A DNA stretch of 64,000 bases from Bradyrhizobium roseum (GCF_030413175.1 NZ_CP129212.1:496001-560000); one strand, 5' to 3'. Counted from the first letter of the stretch, positions 1-10,134 are shown. Translations and numbers: made by a program. The notes: generated from the sequence alone by a model not told the origin.

Positions 1-60
1 ACTTTCAGCACTGGGCAATCTTGCATGGCGTTGTTTTGCGTATTTTAGTGCGACCCACTC

Positions 61-2508
61 CTACTGCATCTTCTTCCGTCGCGCCGCCGCCGCATCGACC
101 ACGTTGTCGACTTCCTCGCGCCAGCTCATGATCTCCGCGGCCAGGATCGGATGGTTGAACCCCTTCAGGTTCAGATCGTCGATCGGCCTGCCTTCGACCC
201 ACGGTTCGACCATGCCGTAGACACGGCGGCTCACCACGATCTGGTTGGCCTTGGCTTCGTCGCATAGCCGCGAGGCGAGGTTGGTGACGCTGCCGATCGC
301 GGCGTATTCCAGCCGCTGCTCGAAGCCGATCTGGCCGAGCGTGGCGTAGCCCAGCGCGATGCCGATGCCGAAGCCGAGATTGTGGCCGCGGTTGCGCCAC
401 TTCTCGGTCAGTTCGCCGATGGTGTCGCGCATCTCCACCGACATGCGGACGGCGCGCGCGGTGTGGTCTTCGAACTGGATCGGCGCGTTGAACAGGATCA
501 TCACGCCGTCGCCGGCATAGCGGTCGAGCGTGCCTTCGTACTTGAAGATCAGTTCGCCGAGCGCGGCGTGATATTCGCGCAGCACGTTCATCGCCTCTTC
601 CGGCTCGGTGGTCTCGGTAAATGCCGTGAAGCCGCGCAGGTCGCAGAACACCACCGTGACCTCGCGGCGGTGGCTGTCGAGCAGGCCTTCATGGCCGTCC
701 GAGGAAGCGATCAGTTGCGCCACCTGCGGCGCCAGGAAGCGCTCCAGGCGCCGGATGCGCTCGATCTCGCCCAGTTGGGTTTCGACGCGTTCCTCGAGCG
801 ATTTGTTCCAGTCCTTGAGCTGGTCGGTCTGTTCCTGAAGCTTGCGGGCCTGCTGGCTGACAATGCTGTTGGCGTCCTGAAGCTCGCGGCTCTTGTGGTC
901 CACCTCGGTGAACAGCCTCGCGTTGCGCATCGCCAGCACCGCCTGGTGCGCAAAGGTCTTCATCAGGCCGATCAGGTTGTCGGAGAATTCGCCGGCGTTC
1001 TGCCGCAGCACCACCAGCGAACCGAGAATGCCGGTCTGGTCGACCAGCGGGACGACGAGCACGGAGTGGAAGCCGGCTTCCATCGCAACATCGCGCAGCG
1101 GATGATCCGCCACCGTGCCGAGATCGGGCATCGCGATCGGCTCGCCGGTCGCGGCGGCTTCGCCGAGCGGCGAGTTGTGGGCGTCGATGGCGCGGTGGCC
1201 GCCTTCGGCCGCCTTGTCGATGCCGATCGATTCGGTGAGGTTGAACTGGCGGTTGGCGGCGTCATAGCCGTAGATCAGCACGGCGTCGGCATGGGTGATT
1301 TCCAGCGCGCGCGCGGCGACCGTCGGCAGCACGGCGTTGAGGTCGAGCGAGGAGGCGACGGCGCGGCCGACCTCCTCGAGCACCTTCAATTCGTTGATCG
1401 ATTGCGCGAGGTCGCGCGTCCGTTCGTTCACCTTGGCTTCGAGGTTCGAATAGGTCTCGGCGAGCTGTCCGGCCATGCCGTTGAACTGGTTGGCCAGTTC
1501 CTCCAGCTCGTCGGAGGTTTTCACCTCGATGCGATGGCCGAAATCGCCGGCGCCGAGCCGCCGCGCGCCGGCCCGCAGCGCCGTGATCGGCACCAGCATG
1601 CGCCGCGCCATGATGATACCGGCGATGATCGCGACCACGAGGCCGAGCCCGATCAGAAGCGCGATCCGCACCAGCTGGTCGCGGATCGGCGTCAGCGCCT
1701 GCGCCGTCTCCTGCTCGAAGAACACGTGCCAGCCGAGTTTCGGCACCAGGCTCGACGTGGTCAGCACCGCGTTGCCCTTGATATCGGTGCCCGATGCCGG
1801 CGCCACGCCGCCGGGCTTGCTGACGGCTGCGACCTGCGGCAGCGCCGACAGGTTCTTGCCGACCTCGGGCCCGGTCGAGGAGGTCGCCAGCACGTCGCCC
1901 CTGGAATCGGTAATGTAGGCGAACGCCACCTTGCCGACCTGGGCGTCGATCAGGAACTCCGACAGGAAGTCGAGGTCGACCTCGGCGATGGTGACGCTGC
2001 CGTCGGCGTGCGACAGCGCGATCGACATGAATGGCCGCTCGCCGCGGAAATAGGCCGGCGCGAAAGGCGTGCCGCGCGAAAGCGTCTCGGTCAGCCGGAC
2101 ATCGCGGGAAAAATCGGCGTTGCTGTCCAGCGTGACGGTCTGGCGCGTCATGCGGATCTGCTCGCGGCCCTGGGCGTTGAGCAGCGAAAGCTGGCTGACC
2201 TGCGGCACCTGCCGAAGCAACTGGGCGTAGTCGGCGCGGCGCAGATCGGTGGTGTTGGAGGAGGCGCGCGTCACCCAGGAAATCTGCCGCTCGAGGTCGG
2301 ACAGCGATTGCTGGATCCGCTTGGCGGTGGCTTCCGCCTTTTCCGACATGCCGTCGTTGACCGAGCTCTTGATGCTGCGGTAGGTGATCCAGGTTTCGAT
2401 CGCGCCGTTGACCGCAAGCACGAACACGACGAGGCCGACCAAGGCGACGACGTATTTGGCGAACAGCCCTTCGCGCAGAAACCCTGCTCTGTCCTTGACC
2501 TCGTTCAT
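61..2508 (-). CDS. Membrane class III adenylate/guanylate cyclase with Cache, HAMP and GAF domains
   Basis: Predicted to make a cyclic nucleotide in response to an extracytoplasmic and a cytoplasmic signal. The 815-residue protein has a first membrane segment at about 16-36, a Cache-like periplasmic domain to about 270, a second membrane segment at about 280-302, HAMP, a short coiled coil, a GAF domain (about 385-535), another coiled coil and a C-terminal class III cyclase domain (about 615-800). The metal-binding aspartates are visible in FCDLRGFTAF and YAGDGVMILF, and the transition-state Asn/Arg in VTNLASRLC. The position usually Asp or Thr in this last motif (IGDxVN) is Ser, so ATP versus GTP preference cannot be read. 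The gene ends 60 bases from the left edge and stands alone. Family call is firm; ligand and product are unknown. Confidence 0.9.
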   Translation of the reverse strand: MNEVKDRAGFLREGLFAKYVVALVGLVVFVLAVNGAIETWITYRSIKSSVNDGMSEKAEATAKRIQQSLSDLERQISWVTRASSNTTDLRRADYAQLLRQVPQVSQLSLLNAQGREQIRMTRQTVTLDSNADFSRDVRLTETLSRGTPFAPAYFRGERPFMSIALSHADGSVTIAEVDLDFLSEFLIDAQVGKVAFAYITDSRGDVLATSSTGPEVGKNLSALPQVAAVSKPGGVAPASGTDIKGNAVLTTSSLVPKLGWHVFFEQETAQALTPIRDQLVRIALLIGLGLVVAIIAGIIMARRMLVPITALRAGARRLGAGDFGHRIEVKTSDELEELANQFNGMAGQLAETYSNLEAKVNERTRDLAQSINELKVLEEVGRAVASSLDLNAVLPTVAARALEITHADAVLIYGYDAANRQFNLTESIGIDKAAEGGHRAIDAHNSPLGEAAATGEPIAMPDLGTVADHPLRDVAMEAGFHSVLVVPLVDQTGILGSLVVLRQNAGEFSDNLIGLMKTFAHQAVLAMRNARLFTEVDHKSRELQDANSIVSQQARKLQEQTDQLKDWNKSLEERVETQLGEIERIRRLERFLAPQVAQLIASSDGHEGLLDSHRREVTVVFCDLRGFTAFTETTEPEEAMNVLREYHAALGELIFKYEGTLDRYAGDGVMILFNAPIQFEDHTARAVRMSVEMRDTIGELTEKWRNRGHNLGFGIGIALGYATLGQIGFEQRLEYAAIGSVTNLASRLCDEAKANQIVVSRRVYGMVEPWVEGRPIDDLNLKGFNHPILAAEIMSWREEVDNVVDAAAARRKKMQ

Positions 2509-2727
2509 CCAGACCCTCGTGCGCCGCGTCTTGCGCGCGCATCGGCAATTTACTGGCGCCGGCCTGCCTCGGCAGCCCCAGCATCAGGGTCTATCTAGCA
2601 TGAAATGGTGGCAGGGATTGTGGGTCCGCCCACATGGTTAGCACCAATGACGTGCAGGAATGCCGGGAATATTTCGCCCGGAGCCTGGATAACGTCATCC
2701 CGGAGGAGTGCCGGGCCGCGGTTGCCC

Positions 2728-4809
2728 TCAACGGTTGAAAAGCTGGCGCAGGACGTCGTTCATTGGCTGACTGTCCTGCTGGGCTGTGGCCTCGTCCGGT
2801 ACCGCCGGAGGCGGCGGTTCGGCCTGGGCGGCCTCCACAGGCGCGGCCTGGGCCGGCGCTTCGGCGGGCTGGGTACGGCTTGGGATGCTGCGGCTGCCGG
2901 ACCGGCCGCCGTCCTTGCCGGCGCCGCCCTGGCCAAGTCCGCCCAGGCCCTGCTGCAGCAGATTGCCGAGGGTCTCGCCGAGCCCGCCACCCAGCGCCCC
3001 GCCCGGCTGGGTTCCGCTTTGTCCGCCGGCGCCGCCTTGCTGCCCGCCGGCCGCCCCCGACTGTCCGCCGCCGAGCAGGCTGCCGATGGCCGCCCCGATG
3101 CCGGCTCCCTTTTCGCCGAACAGGCCCTTGCCCATCTCCTTCAGCTTGGCATAGGCGGCGTCGGGATTGTCGAGGATGCCTTGCATCTCCGGATAGATCC
3201 GCGGGCTTCCCCACGGTCCCGAGATCATCACGGGAATCCCGAGCCCGACCGGATCGCTGAGGCGGCCCTGGCCTTCGGTAGTCATCACGAGTTTGGGCTC
3301 GACGCGGAATCCGATCTGCTTGGTGCCGAGATCGATGGTGCCGGCGCCGGTCATCTTGACCAGCGGGCCGACCAGACTGAGGTCGGTGGTCTGCGCCTGG
3401 CCCTTGTCGATCTTGAACGACGCCGACAATTGCGAGAGATCCGTCGCCTTCTCCTCGCTCGCCTGCCAGCCCGACAGCGTGCTCGCCGTCAGCGTGCGGA
3501 TCATCTGCGCGACATTGAGCCCCTTGATGGCGCCGTCCTGGAACACGATGAAAGCGGTGCCGGCCATGTTCGACATGATCGCGCGCTGGCTGGCGCCGGA
3601 AGAGCGCACGCTGATTTTTGCCTGCATCTTGCCGTCGACCCTGTCGAAGTCGGCAAGGCCGTCCAGCAACGGCAGCGCGCGCACGCCGGTGAGGTCGACC
3701 TGCATCGCGTAGGTGGGATTGGGGGTGGAAACGTCGACGGTCAGATTCCCTGACGCGGTGCCCTCATAGGCGCCGAGGTTGGAAACCTGCGCCTTCAGCA
3801 CGCCGGTCGTCAGATTGGCATCGATCGCCGCGGGCGTGAAGCGGGCGTCGCCGACGGTGAGTTCGGCCGCGGAAATGCGCGCCTGCAGATCGATATAGTT
3901 GAGGCCGTTGATCTCGAGCGTCGCGCTGCTCCACGGCTGCGCGGACGAATCGCCGGTGCTGCGGGTCGCGGCGATGGCGAGCTTCTGGAAATCGAGGTCG
4001 AGTTTCACCAGCGGCTTGCTCGACAGATCGACCGAGGCCCAGCCGTTGAATGCGGCGTCGCCGAGCGTGCCTGTCACGCTGTTGATCATCGCGACCGCGC
4101 CGTTGAGTCTGGCCTCGGCCTTGGCGGCGAGCGGGGCGCGCAACAGATCGGGCGCGTCGATCCTGATGTCGGCCGGGATGTTCTGCCGCTCGATTGGCCC
4201 TGCCGGCAGCGCCGCCTTGATATCGAATTTCAGCGGATAGCCGCTGCGCCGGGCGCTGCCCGTCAGCACGACCTTGCGGGCGGAATCGATCGCGATGTCG
4301 ACATTGACGGTCTCGATCCTGTTCTCGACGCGGTCGCGCACGTTGGAGAGGATCACCGTGCCGCCGCTGACGCTGATATGATCGATCGTGAAGGCGTCGG
4401 ATGATTTTCCAGCCGCGGGCCTCGCGGCGGGAGCGATATCCCGGTCGCGCTCGCGCCTAAGCGGCAAGTTTGCCACCGGGCGGATGATGGCGAGTTCGGT
4501 GATATGCGGCTTGCCGGCCCACAGGCTGGCCAACGTTACCTCGGCCTCGATGCTGGCGGCGGCGAAGTGACGGTTAATGTCGCGGTCCTTCGGATGCTGC
4601 ACCGTGATGTCGTTCAGCGTGATGTTGAGCGACGGCCACAGGCCGATCCTGGCGCCGCCATTGATGGCGAGCTTGTAGCCGGTCTCCTGCTCGACGCGCT
4701 CCTGGATCTGCGCCGTCAGGTAACCCGACGGGATGCCCACGACCAGCAGCACGGCGACGATGGCGACCACGACGCCAATGACGGCGCCGACAATTTTCAA
4801 AGCTCTCAT
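2728..4809 (-). CDS. AsmA family protein
   Basis: A 693-residue envelope protein of the AsmA/TamB-like group, which are single-pass inner membrane proteins with long beta-rich periplasmic bodies and are linked in general to phospholipid transport or outer membrane assembly. One hydrophobic N-terminal anchor is visible directly after MRALKIVG, followed by the AsmA body with repeated beta-type segments (for example GTIDLGTKQIGF). Near the C-terminus, about residues 580-650, there is a Gly/Gln-rich low-complexity tract, then a Pro/Ala-rich tail. I chose the ATG at 4809 because it sits right before the anchor; a GTG 42 bases upstream would add 14 residues that look non-native. It is divergent from the Crp/Fnr gene with a CRP-like site between them. 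Confidence 0.85.
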   Translation of the reverse strand: MRALKIVGAVIGVVVAIVAVLLVVGIPSGYLTAQIQERVEQETGYKLAINGGARIGLWPSLNITLNDITVQHPKDRDINRHFAAASIEAEVTLASLWAGKPHITELAIIRPVANLPLRRERDRDIAPAARPAAGKSSDAFTIDHISVSGGTVILSNVRDRVENRIETVNVDIAIDSARKVVLTGSARRSGYPLKFDIKAALPAGPIERQNIPADIRIDAPDLLRAPLAAKAEARLNGAVAMINSVTGTLGDAAFNGWASVDLSSKPLVKLDLDFQKLAIAATRSTGDSSAQPWSSATLEINGLNYIDLQARISAAELTVGDARFTPAAIDANLTTGVLKAQVSNLGAYEGTASGNLTVDVSTPNPTYAMQVDLTGVRALPLLDGLADFDRVDGKMQAKISVRSSGASQRAIMSNMAGTAFIVFQDGAIKGLNVAQMIRTLTASTLSGWQASEEKATDLSQLSASFKIDKGQAQTTDLSLVGPLVKMTGAGTIDLGTKQIGFRVEPKLVMTTEGQGRLSDPVGLGIPVMISGPWGSPRIYPEMQGILDNPDAAYAKLKEMGKGLFGEKGAGIGAAIGSLLGGGQSGAAGGQQGGAGGQSGTQPGGALGGGLGETLGNLLQQGLGGLGQGGAGKDGGRSGSRSIPSRTQPAEAPAQAAPVEAAQAEPPPPAVPDEATAQQDSQPMNDVLRQLFNR

Positions 4810-4944
4810 ATCGACATTCCAGACCGCGGCAACGGCACTTATTTCGGCCACGCGATACGCGCGCGCAACCGCTCAGGCGAGCTTATCCCGGAAACAGGTG
4901 CGGCCCAAAGTAGCCAAAAATATTCCGGGCGTGCTGCGAACTTA

Positions 4945-4960
4945 TGTGACTTATGACACA
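4945..4960. promoter_or_regulatory. CRP/FNR-type site (TGTGA-N6-ACACA)
   Basis: The 16 bases TGTGACTTATGACACA match the CRP half-site TGTGA and have one mismatch in the right half (ACACA instead of TCACA). It lies about 75 bases before the Crp/Fnr gene start and in the divergent gap to the asmA-like gene, so autoregulation by the neighbouring Crp/Fnr protein is a natural guess. No footprint evidence is available. Confidence 0.45.
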
Positions 4961-5034
4961 CTAATAAGCATGGGAATCTTGCTAACGGCCTTTGGTGGGT
5001 GGGACCAGGGCTGTTTTTGGAAGGTAGTACTACA

Positions 5035-5709
5035 ATGAGCAAACAGGCCGAATTTGCGGTCATTTTGAAGATGAATCCGATGTTTGCGGATTTGGGCGCA
5101 GATGAACTGCAGCGCATCTCGGGACTTTGTCACACCGAGCAACTCGGTGTCGGCGAAATGCTGTTCCAGAAGGGCGACCCCGGCGATGCCCTTTATGGCG
5201 TGCGTCGTGGCCAGATCCGGATCGAGACCGGCGCCTCCGACGGCAGCCGCCTGACGCTGAATTTCATGGGCCCCGGCGATCTGTTCGGCGAGGTTGCCGT
5301 GCTCGACGGCCAGAGCCGCACCGCGGACGCCACCGCCGGCGAACCCTCCGAACTGTTCGTGCTGCGCCGCGAGGATTTTCTGGCCTTCCTGGAGCGCGAG
5401 CCCAAGGTCGCGATCAAGATCATGATGCTGCTGTGCCAGCGCATCCGCTGGCAGAGCGAGCGAATGGAAGAATCGGTGCTGCAGCCGCTGCCGGTGCGCC
5501 TCGCGCGCAGACTCTGCGCGCTGGCTTCCGACTTCGGTTCCGAGGTGCACATTTCGCAGGAACAGCTCGGCGTCTTTGTCGGCGCCGCCCGCGAAAGCGT
5601 CAACCGTCAACTGCAGCTCTGGCGCAAAGACGGCATTCTCGACCTGCAGCGCGGCCGCATCCTGCTGCAGAACATGACCAAGCTGACCGCGGTGGCGCGG
5701 AACGACTGA
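5035..5709 (+). CDS. Crp/Fnr family transcriptional regulator
   Basis: A 224-residue regulator with a cyclic-nucleotide-binding beta-roll (about 10-125), a dimerisation helix and a C-terminal helix-turn-helix. The phosphate-binding cassette motif FGEVAVLDGQSRTADA keeps the Glu and the Arg-Thr that contact cyclic nucleotide in CRP, so ligand binding is plausible. The FNR-type N-terminal cysteine cluster is absent, arguing against an oxygen-sensing iron-sulfur cluster. The recognition helix ARESVNRQLQLW keeps the R-E-xxx-R pattern that reads TGTGA in CRP-like proteins. The start at 5035 is supported by GGAAGG ten bases upstream; an upstream in-frame start at 4999 lacks such a site. The nearest cyclase in the window is at 61-2508. 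Confidence 0.9.
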   Translation: MSKQAEFAVILKMNPMFADLGADELQRISGLCHTEQLGVGEMLFQKGDPGDALYGVRRGQIRIETGASDGSRLTLNFMGPGDLFGEVAVLDGQSRTADATAGEPSELFVLRREDFLAFLEREPKVAIKIMMLLCQRIRWQSERMEESVLQPLPVRLARRLCALASDFGSEVHISQEQLGVFVGAARESVNRQLQLWRKDGILDLQRGRILLQNMTKLTAVARND

Positions 5710-5750
5710 GCGGTTTTCGAGCGAAGCAGACGCTGGTTTGGGCCAAGAAG

Positions 5751-5773
5751 CGGTTCTGATTCAATCAGAACCG
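5751..5773. repeat. Perfect palindrome downstream of the Crp/Fnr gene
   Basis: Arms CGGTTCTGATT and AATCAGAACCG flank a single central C. It lies between the convergent ends of the Crp/Fnr gene and the RND transporter gene. It lacks a T-run, so it may be a dispersed repeat or a bidirectional hairpin rather than a classic terminator. Confidence 0.6.
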
Positions 5774-5894
5774 AAATGGTCTTGGGCTCCGCTGTGCATC
5801 GCCGTTCATGACCGTTGTATCGAAATCCTTCACATCCCGCGCACGTTTCGCAGAGAATGGAAGGGCGATAGATAGCGCGCTTCGAGCCGCAACC

Positions 5895-8800
5895 TCACTT
5901 CGCCGCGGGCGACATCGCCGGCGGCACTGCCGGCGGTCCCTTGGCCGGCGGCGCGGCGTGATGCTCTCCATCGTGTCCGCCTTCGTCTTCGCCGCTCGAC
6001 GCCAGCAGCTTCTTGCCGAAGCGCCAGCACAGGGCGCCGAGATCGTCCATCACCATGAACATCGCCGGCACGAACACCAGCGACAGGATGGTGGAGAAGA
6101 TCAGGCCGCCGATCACGGCGAGCGCCATCGGCGAGCGGAATTCGCCGCCGGCACCGAGGGCCAGTGCTGACGGTATCATGCCCGCGGCCATCGCGATCGT
6201 CGTCATCACGATCGGGCGCGCGCGCTTCATGCCGGCGTCGATGATCGCTTCGTCGCGCCTCTTGCCTTCACGGATCGCTTCCACCGCGAACTCCACCAGC
6301 ATGATGGCGTTCTTGGTGACGATGCCCATCAGCATCAGGATGCCGATCCAAACCGGCGTGGTGAGCTGCTTGCCCGTCAGCAGCAGCGCCGCGATCGCGC
6401 CGCCGATCGAGAGCGGCAGCGAGAACAGGATGGTGATCGGCTGCAGGAACGTTCCGAACAGCAGCACGAGCACGGCGTAGACCATCATCAGGCCGGCGGT
6501 GATCGCGGTGGCAAAACCTTCCGACAGTTCGGCGAGGCTTTCGGCGTCGCCGGATGGGCTCACCTTCACGCCCTTCGGCAGGCTTTTCATGACCGGAAGG
6601 TCGTAGATCTTCTTGGTGGCGTCGCCCAGCGCCGCGGTGCCGACGAGATCGGCCGCGACAGTGGCCTGCCGTTCCCGGTCGTACCGGTTGATGCTGGTCG
6701 GGCCCTGGTCGAGCTGGATATCGGCGACGACGGATAAAGGGACCCCGCCGCGTTCGCCGCGCTGGCCGAGCGGCACCCGCAACTGCTGCAGCATCGAGAG
6801 GTCGCTGCGCGCGCTGTCCTCGAGCTGGACGCGGATCGGCACCTGACGGTCGCCGGCATCGAACTTCGCCAGCGCCGGTCCGACGTCGCCGATGGTGGCG
6901 ACGCGGATGGTCTGCGACAAACTCTCGGTGGAGACGCCGAGCCGTGCCGCCAGTTCGGCCCGCGGCCGGATCCGCAGTTCGGGCCGGTCGAGCGAGGTTT
7001 CCGAAATCACGTTGGCGACGATCGGAATCCGCTTCATCTGCGTCGCCAGCTCGCTGGCAACGTTGTTGACGATGTTGCTGTCGATCCCCGTTACAACGAG
7101 CGCAATCGCGCGCAGGCCGTTCTCGTCAAGGAACCAGAAACGGATGTCAGGAACGTTTTCCAGCTCCTGGCCAATCTCGAGTTCGAGCTGTCGCTGGGTG
7201 ATCTTGCGACTGCCCTTCGGCGTGTAATTGATGATCAGGGAGGCCCGCCGCACTTCCTGCAATCCCGGCGGCACCCTGCCGCCGTCGACGAAGATGCTCT
7301 TCACCTCGGGTCGCTTGCGCAGGCGGGCGACGATTTCCTCCGTCACCTTTTCGGTGTAGGCGAGCTGTGAGCCCGGCGGCAATTCCATTGCCAGGAGCGA
7401 GCGCGCGGTGTCCTGCGCGGGCAGGAAGCCTTGTGGCAGCAGCGTGATGCTCCAGATCGAGGCGGCAAAGACGCCGAAGCCGATCAACACGGTGATGAAG
7501 TAGTGACGCACCGACCAGGTCACAAGCCGCGTGTAGGTCTTCAGGACGGGGCCGGGCGGCGGATCCTCGTGATGGGTATCCTTCATGAAGTAGGCCGCGA
7601 GCACAGGTGTCACGAAACGGGCCGCAAGCAGCGAGAAGAACACCTGCACCGACACCGTGATGCCGAACTGCTTGAAGAACTGCCCGGCGATACCAGACAT
7701 GAAGCTGGCGGGCGCGAAGATTGCTATGATCGTCAGCGAAATCGCGATCACGGCGAGGCCGATCTCGTCGGCGGCTTCGAGCGCTGCGCGATAGGGCGAC
7801 TTGCCCATGCGCATGTGGCGCACGATGTTCTCGATTTCGACGATGGCATCGTCGACCAGGATGCCCGTCGACAGCGTGATGGCGAGGAATGAGACCAGGT
7901 TCAGCGAGAAGCCGAGCAGGTCCATCACCCAGAACGCCGGGAAGATCGACAGCGGCAGCGAGATCGCCGCGATGATGGTAGCGCGAATGTCGCGCAGGAA
8001 CAGCAGGACGACGACGACCGCGAGGATCGCGCCTTCGAACAGCGTCGAGATCGCTGCGTTGTAATTGCCCTTGGTGAATTCGACCGAGGTGTCGATCAGC
8101 TTCAGGTCGACATCGGGGTAGGCGGCTTTCAGCGCGTCAATGCGCTTCTCCACGGCCTCGGCCACCTTCACGTCGCTGGCGCCCTTGGAGCGCTTGATGC
8201 CGAGCGCCACGACAGGCTCGCCGTTAAAGCGAGCAAAGGTGCTGCGATCGGCGATGGTGTCGGTGACGGTGCCGAGATCGTCGAGCCGCATTTCGCCGCC
8301 GCCGAACAGCGGGATCATGGTGCCGGCAAGTTCGTTCAGCGTCTTGGCGCCGGCCAGCGTGCGGATCGCCTGGTCGTTCTTGCCAATCTGGGCACGACCG
8401 CCGGCGACGTCGACATTGGTGCCGCGCAGGATCTGGCTGACGTTGACGGCGGTGAGCCCCGCCGCCTGCAAGCGGTCCGGATCGAGCGAGACAAGAATTT
8501 CGCGCTCGACACCGCCGATACGCTCGACCTGCGCGACGCCGCGTACGCCCTGCAAGGCGCGCTTGACGACGTCGTCGACGAAATAGGAAAGCTGCTCCGG
8601 CGTCTTGCCGGGGGAGATCGCAGCATAGGTGACGATCGGCAGGCCGATCACGTCGACCCGCTGGATCAGCGGTTCAGTGACGTTTTGCGGCAGATTGGAG
8701 CGGACGCGCGTGACGGCGTCCTTGATATCGTTCAGCGCGCGATCGGTGTTGGTCTCCAGCGCGAACTGTATCGTTGTCACCGACAATCCGTCGGTAATTG

Positions 8801-9053
8801 ACGACGAAATGTGACGCACGCCTTCGACGCCCGACACGCCGTCCTCGATCGTCTTGGTGACCTGGGATTCCAGCTCCGAAGGCGCTGCGCCGAATTGCGA
8901 GACTGCGACCGAAATCACGGGAATGTCGGCGTTGGGCAGTCGTGTCACCGCAAGCTTGGTGAAGCTGGCCCAGCCGAGCACCAAAAGAATGATCGAAAAG
9001 ACGATCGAGGGCAGCGGGTTCCGGATCGACCATGCCGAGATATTCAAAGCCAT
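5895..9053 (-). CDS. RND efflux transporter, HAE/AcrB-like inner membrane pump
   Basis: A 1,052-residue proton-driven pump subunit that would work with the adaptor encoded directly upstream and an outer membrane channel encoded elsewhere. The N-terminal signature NISAWSIRNP and twelve expected membrane spans in two halves with large periplasmic loops fit the hydrophobicity-relevant family. The proton relay residues are visible: adjacent aspartates in GILVDDAIVEIENI (TM4) and the lysine in IVTKNAIMLVEF (TM10). The C-terminus is a His/Pro/Ala-rich tail. Start and adaptor stop overlap as TAATG, so the two are translationally coupled. Substrate cannot be told from sequence; multidrug or lipophilic compounds are typical. 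Confidence 0.93.
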   Translation of the reverse strand: MALNISAWSIRNPLPSIVFSIILLVLGWASFTKLAVTRLPNADIPVISVAVSQFGAAPSELESQVTKTIEDGVSGVEGVRHISSSITDGLSVTTIQFALETNTDRALNDIKDAVTRVRSNLPQNVTEPLIQRVDVIGLPIVTYAAISPGKTPEQLSYFVDDVVKRALQGVRGVAQVERIGGVEREILVSLDPDRLQAAGLTAVNVSQILRGTNVDVAGGRAQIGKNDQAIRTLAGAKTLNELAGTMIPLFGGGEMRLDDLGTVTDTIADRSTFARFNGEPVVALGIKRSKGASDVKVAEAVEKRIDALKAAYPDVDLKLIDTSVEFTKGNYNAAISTLFEGAILAVVVVLLFLRDIRATIIAAISLPLSIFPAFWVMDLLGFSLNLVSFLAITLSTGILVDDAIVEIENIVRHMRMGKSPYRAALEAADEIGLAVIAISLTIIAIFAPASFMSGIAGQFFKQFGITVSVQVFFSLLAARFVTPVLAAYFMKDTHHEDPPPGPVLKTYTRLVTWSVRHYFITVLIGFGVFAASIWSITLLPQGFLPAQDTARSLLAMELPPGSQLAYTEKVTEEIVARLRKRPEVKSIFVDGGRVPPGLQEVRRASLIINYTPKGSRKITQRQLELEIGQELENVPDIRFWFLDENGLRAIALVVTGIDSNIVNNVASELATQMKRIPIVANVISETSLDRPELRIRPRAELAARLGVSTESLSQTIRVATIGDVGPALAKFDAGDRQVPIRVQLEDSARSDLSMLQQLRVPLGQRGERGGVPLSVVADIQLDQGPTSINRYDRERQATVAADLVGTAALGDATKKIYDLPVMKSLPKGVKVSPSGDAESLAELSEGFATAITAGLMMVYAVLVLLFGTFLQPITILFSLPLSIGGAIAALLLTGKQLTTPVWIGILMLMGIVTKNAIMLVEFAVEAIREGKRRDEAIIDAGMKRARPIVMTTIAMAAGMIPSALALGAGGEFRSPMALAVIGGLIFSTILSLVFVPAMFMVMDDLGALCWRFGKKLLASSGEDEGGHDGEHHAAPPAKGPPAVPPAMSPAAK

Positions 9054-9976
9054 TAGCGTGCCCGCGAGCGCTCGAGTTCATCGGCGAACATGGTCTTGAC
9101 CTGGTCGCCGTCATGCAAGGACGTGCCAGCATCGGCCACGACGGTTTCGCCGACGTCGAGGCCTTCAAGAATTTCAGTTGATGTTTCGGAGGTCAGGCCG
9201 ACGCGCACTTTTCGCGTCTCGATGATGTTGCCCTTAACGACCTGCAGCGTCAGGCGGTCGATGGCAGTGCGCGGGACAGCGACGCCGCAGGAACGCTTGG
9301 CGTCGATATTGGCGCGGGCGAACATGCCGACCTTGAGCGAGGGATTGTTGTTCAGCGAAATCCGCACCTTGCCGAGCTGGGTGGCGCGGTCGATCTGCGG
9401 CAAAATCGTTCGGACCTTGCCGACGACGTCGGGCGCGTCGTCCCGGCTGATGCGCACGGTCGCGCCTGAATTGAGCTTGAGCAGATGCACGCTCGGCACC
9501 TCGGCCTCGAGCTCGATTTCATTGTTCACGGAAATCCGGAACATCGGCCCGGCCTGCGGCGAGGCGGGAGCGCCGACCGCGGTGCGCAATTCGGTGATCA
9601 GGCCGGCGGCGGGGGCCTTCAGCGAGATCGGTCCGGGTCGGCCGGCGGGGGCGCCCGGCATCTGCGGCGGCGCGGTGAGGCGCGCCAGTTCCTGATTTTC
9701 GGTAACCGTGTCGCCTTCCTTGACGAACAGGTCGGTGACGCGCGAGCCCTCCTGGTCGACCCCGACCTGGGCCTCGCGGCGTGGCACGATGAAGCCGGTG
9801 ACCCGTACCATGTCGGAGAAGCAGGCATTGGTGGATTTGGTCACGATCACCAACGCCTGGCCGGGCGTTTCCTTCACTTCCGGGTGCGTGCGGTGTTCGA
9901 ACCAGTAATATCCGGTGGCGAGAGCGGCAACGAACACCAGTCCGAGCGCAGGTTTGAGGTATTCGGAGAATTTCAT
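9053..9976 (-). CDS. RND efflux periplasmic adaptor subunit (membrane fusion protein)
   Basis: A 307-residue adaptor with an N-terminal membrane anchor (about 10-25, LGLVFVAALATGYYWF), split lipoyl/barrel-sandwich segments (GVDQEGSRVTDLFVKEGDTV and LKAPAAGLITELRTAVG) and a beta-barrel region (LEAEVPSVHLLKLNSG) with a C-terminal membrane-proximal domain. It is shorter in the coiled-coil hairpin than AcrA, since the two lipoyl halves are separated by only about 30 residues. It is first in an operon with the RND pump, with TAATG overlap. No regulator is adjacent; the next upstream gene is the ompA-like gene, separated by a hairpin. Confidence 0.9.
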   Translation of the reverse strand: MKFSEYLKPALGLVFVAALATGYYWFEHRTHPEVKETPGQALVIVTKSTNACFSDMVRVTGFIVPRREAQVGVDQEGSRVTDLFVKEGDTVTENQELARLTAPPQMPGAPAGRPGPISLKAPAAGLITELRTAVGAPASPQAGPMFRISVNNEIELEAEVPSVHLLKLNSGATVRISRDDAPDVVGKVRTILPQIDRATQLGKVRISLNNNPSLKVGMFARANIDAKRSCGVAVPRTAIDRLTLQVVKGNIIETRKVRVGLTSETSTEILEGLDVGETVVADAGTSLHDGDQVKTMFADELERSRAR

Positions 9977-10056
9977 CGCCGGATCAATCCAGACTGGAAG
10001 TCAAATCAAACAGGGCGCGTTTGCCGGCCGAATACCTGCAATGGAGCCCAAAACGA

Positions 10057-10087
10057 ATGCGTCCCGCACGGGCGCTGCGGGACGCAT
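10057..10087 (-). terminator. Hairpin downstream of the ompA-like gene
   Basis: A perfect inverted repeat with arms ATGCGTCCCGCA and TGCGGGACGCAT around a 7-base loop, located about 50 bases past the stop of the ompA-like gene. No strong T-run follows, so a terminator role is likely but not certain. Confidence 0.5.
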
Positions 10088-10134
10088 AGTAGCCGGAAAT
10101 GATTGGTCGGCGCCACGCCCTTACTTGCAAGTCC

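Noticed and set aside
382..2598. Long plus-strand frame over the cyclase gene
   Set aside because: Antisense shadow; the sequence is His/Arg/Gln-rich without motifs, while the minus strand encodes a complete cyclase.
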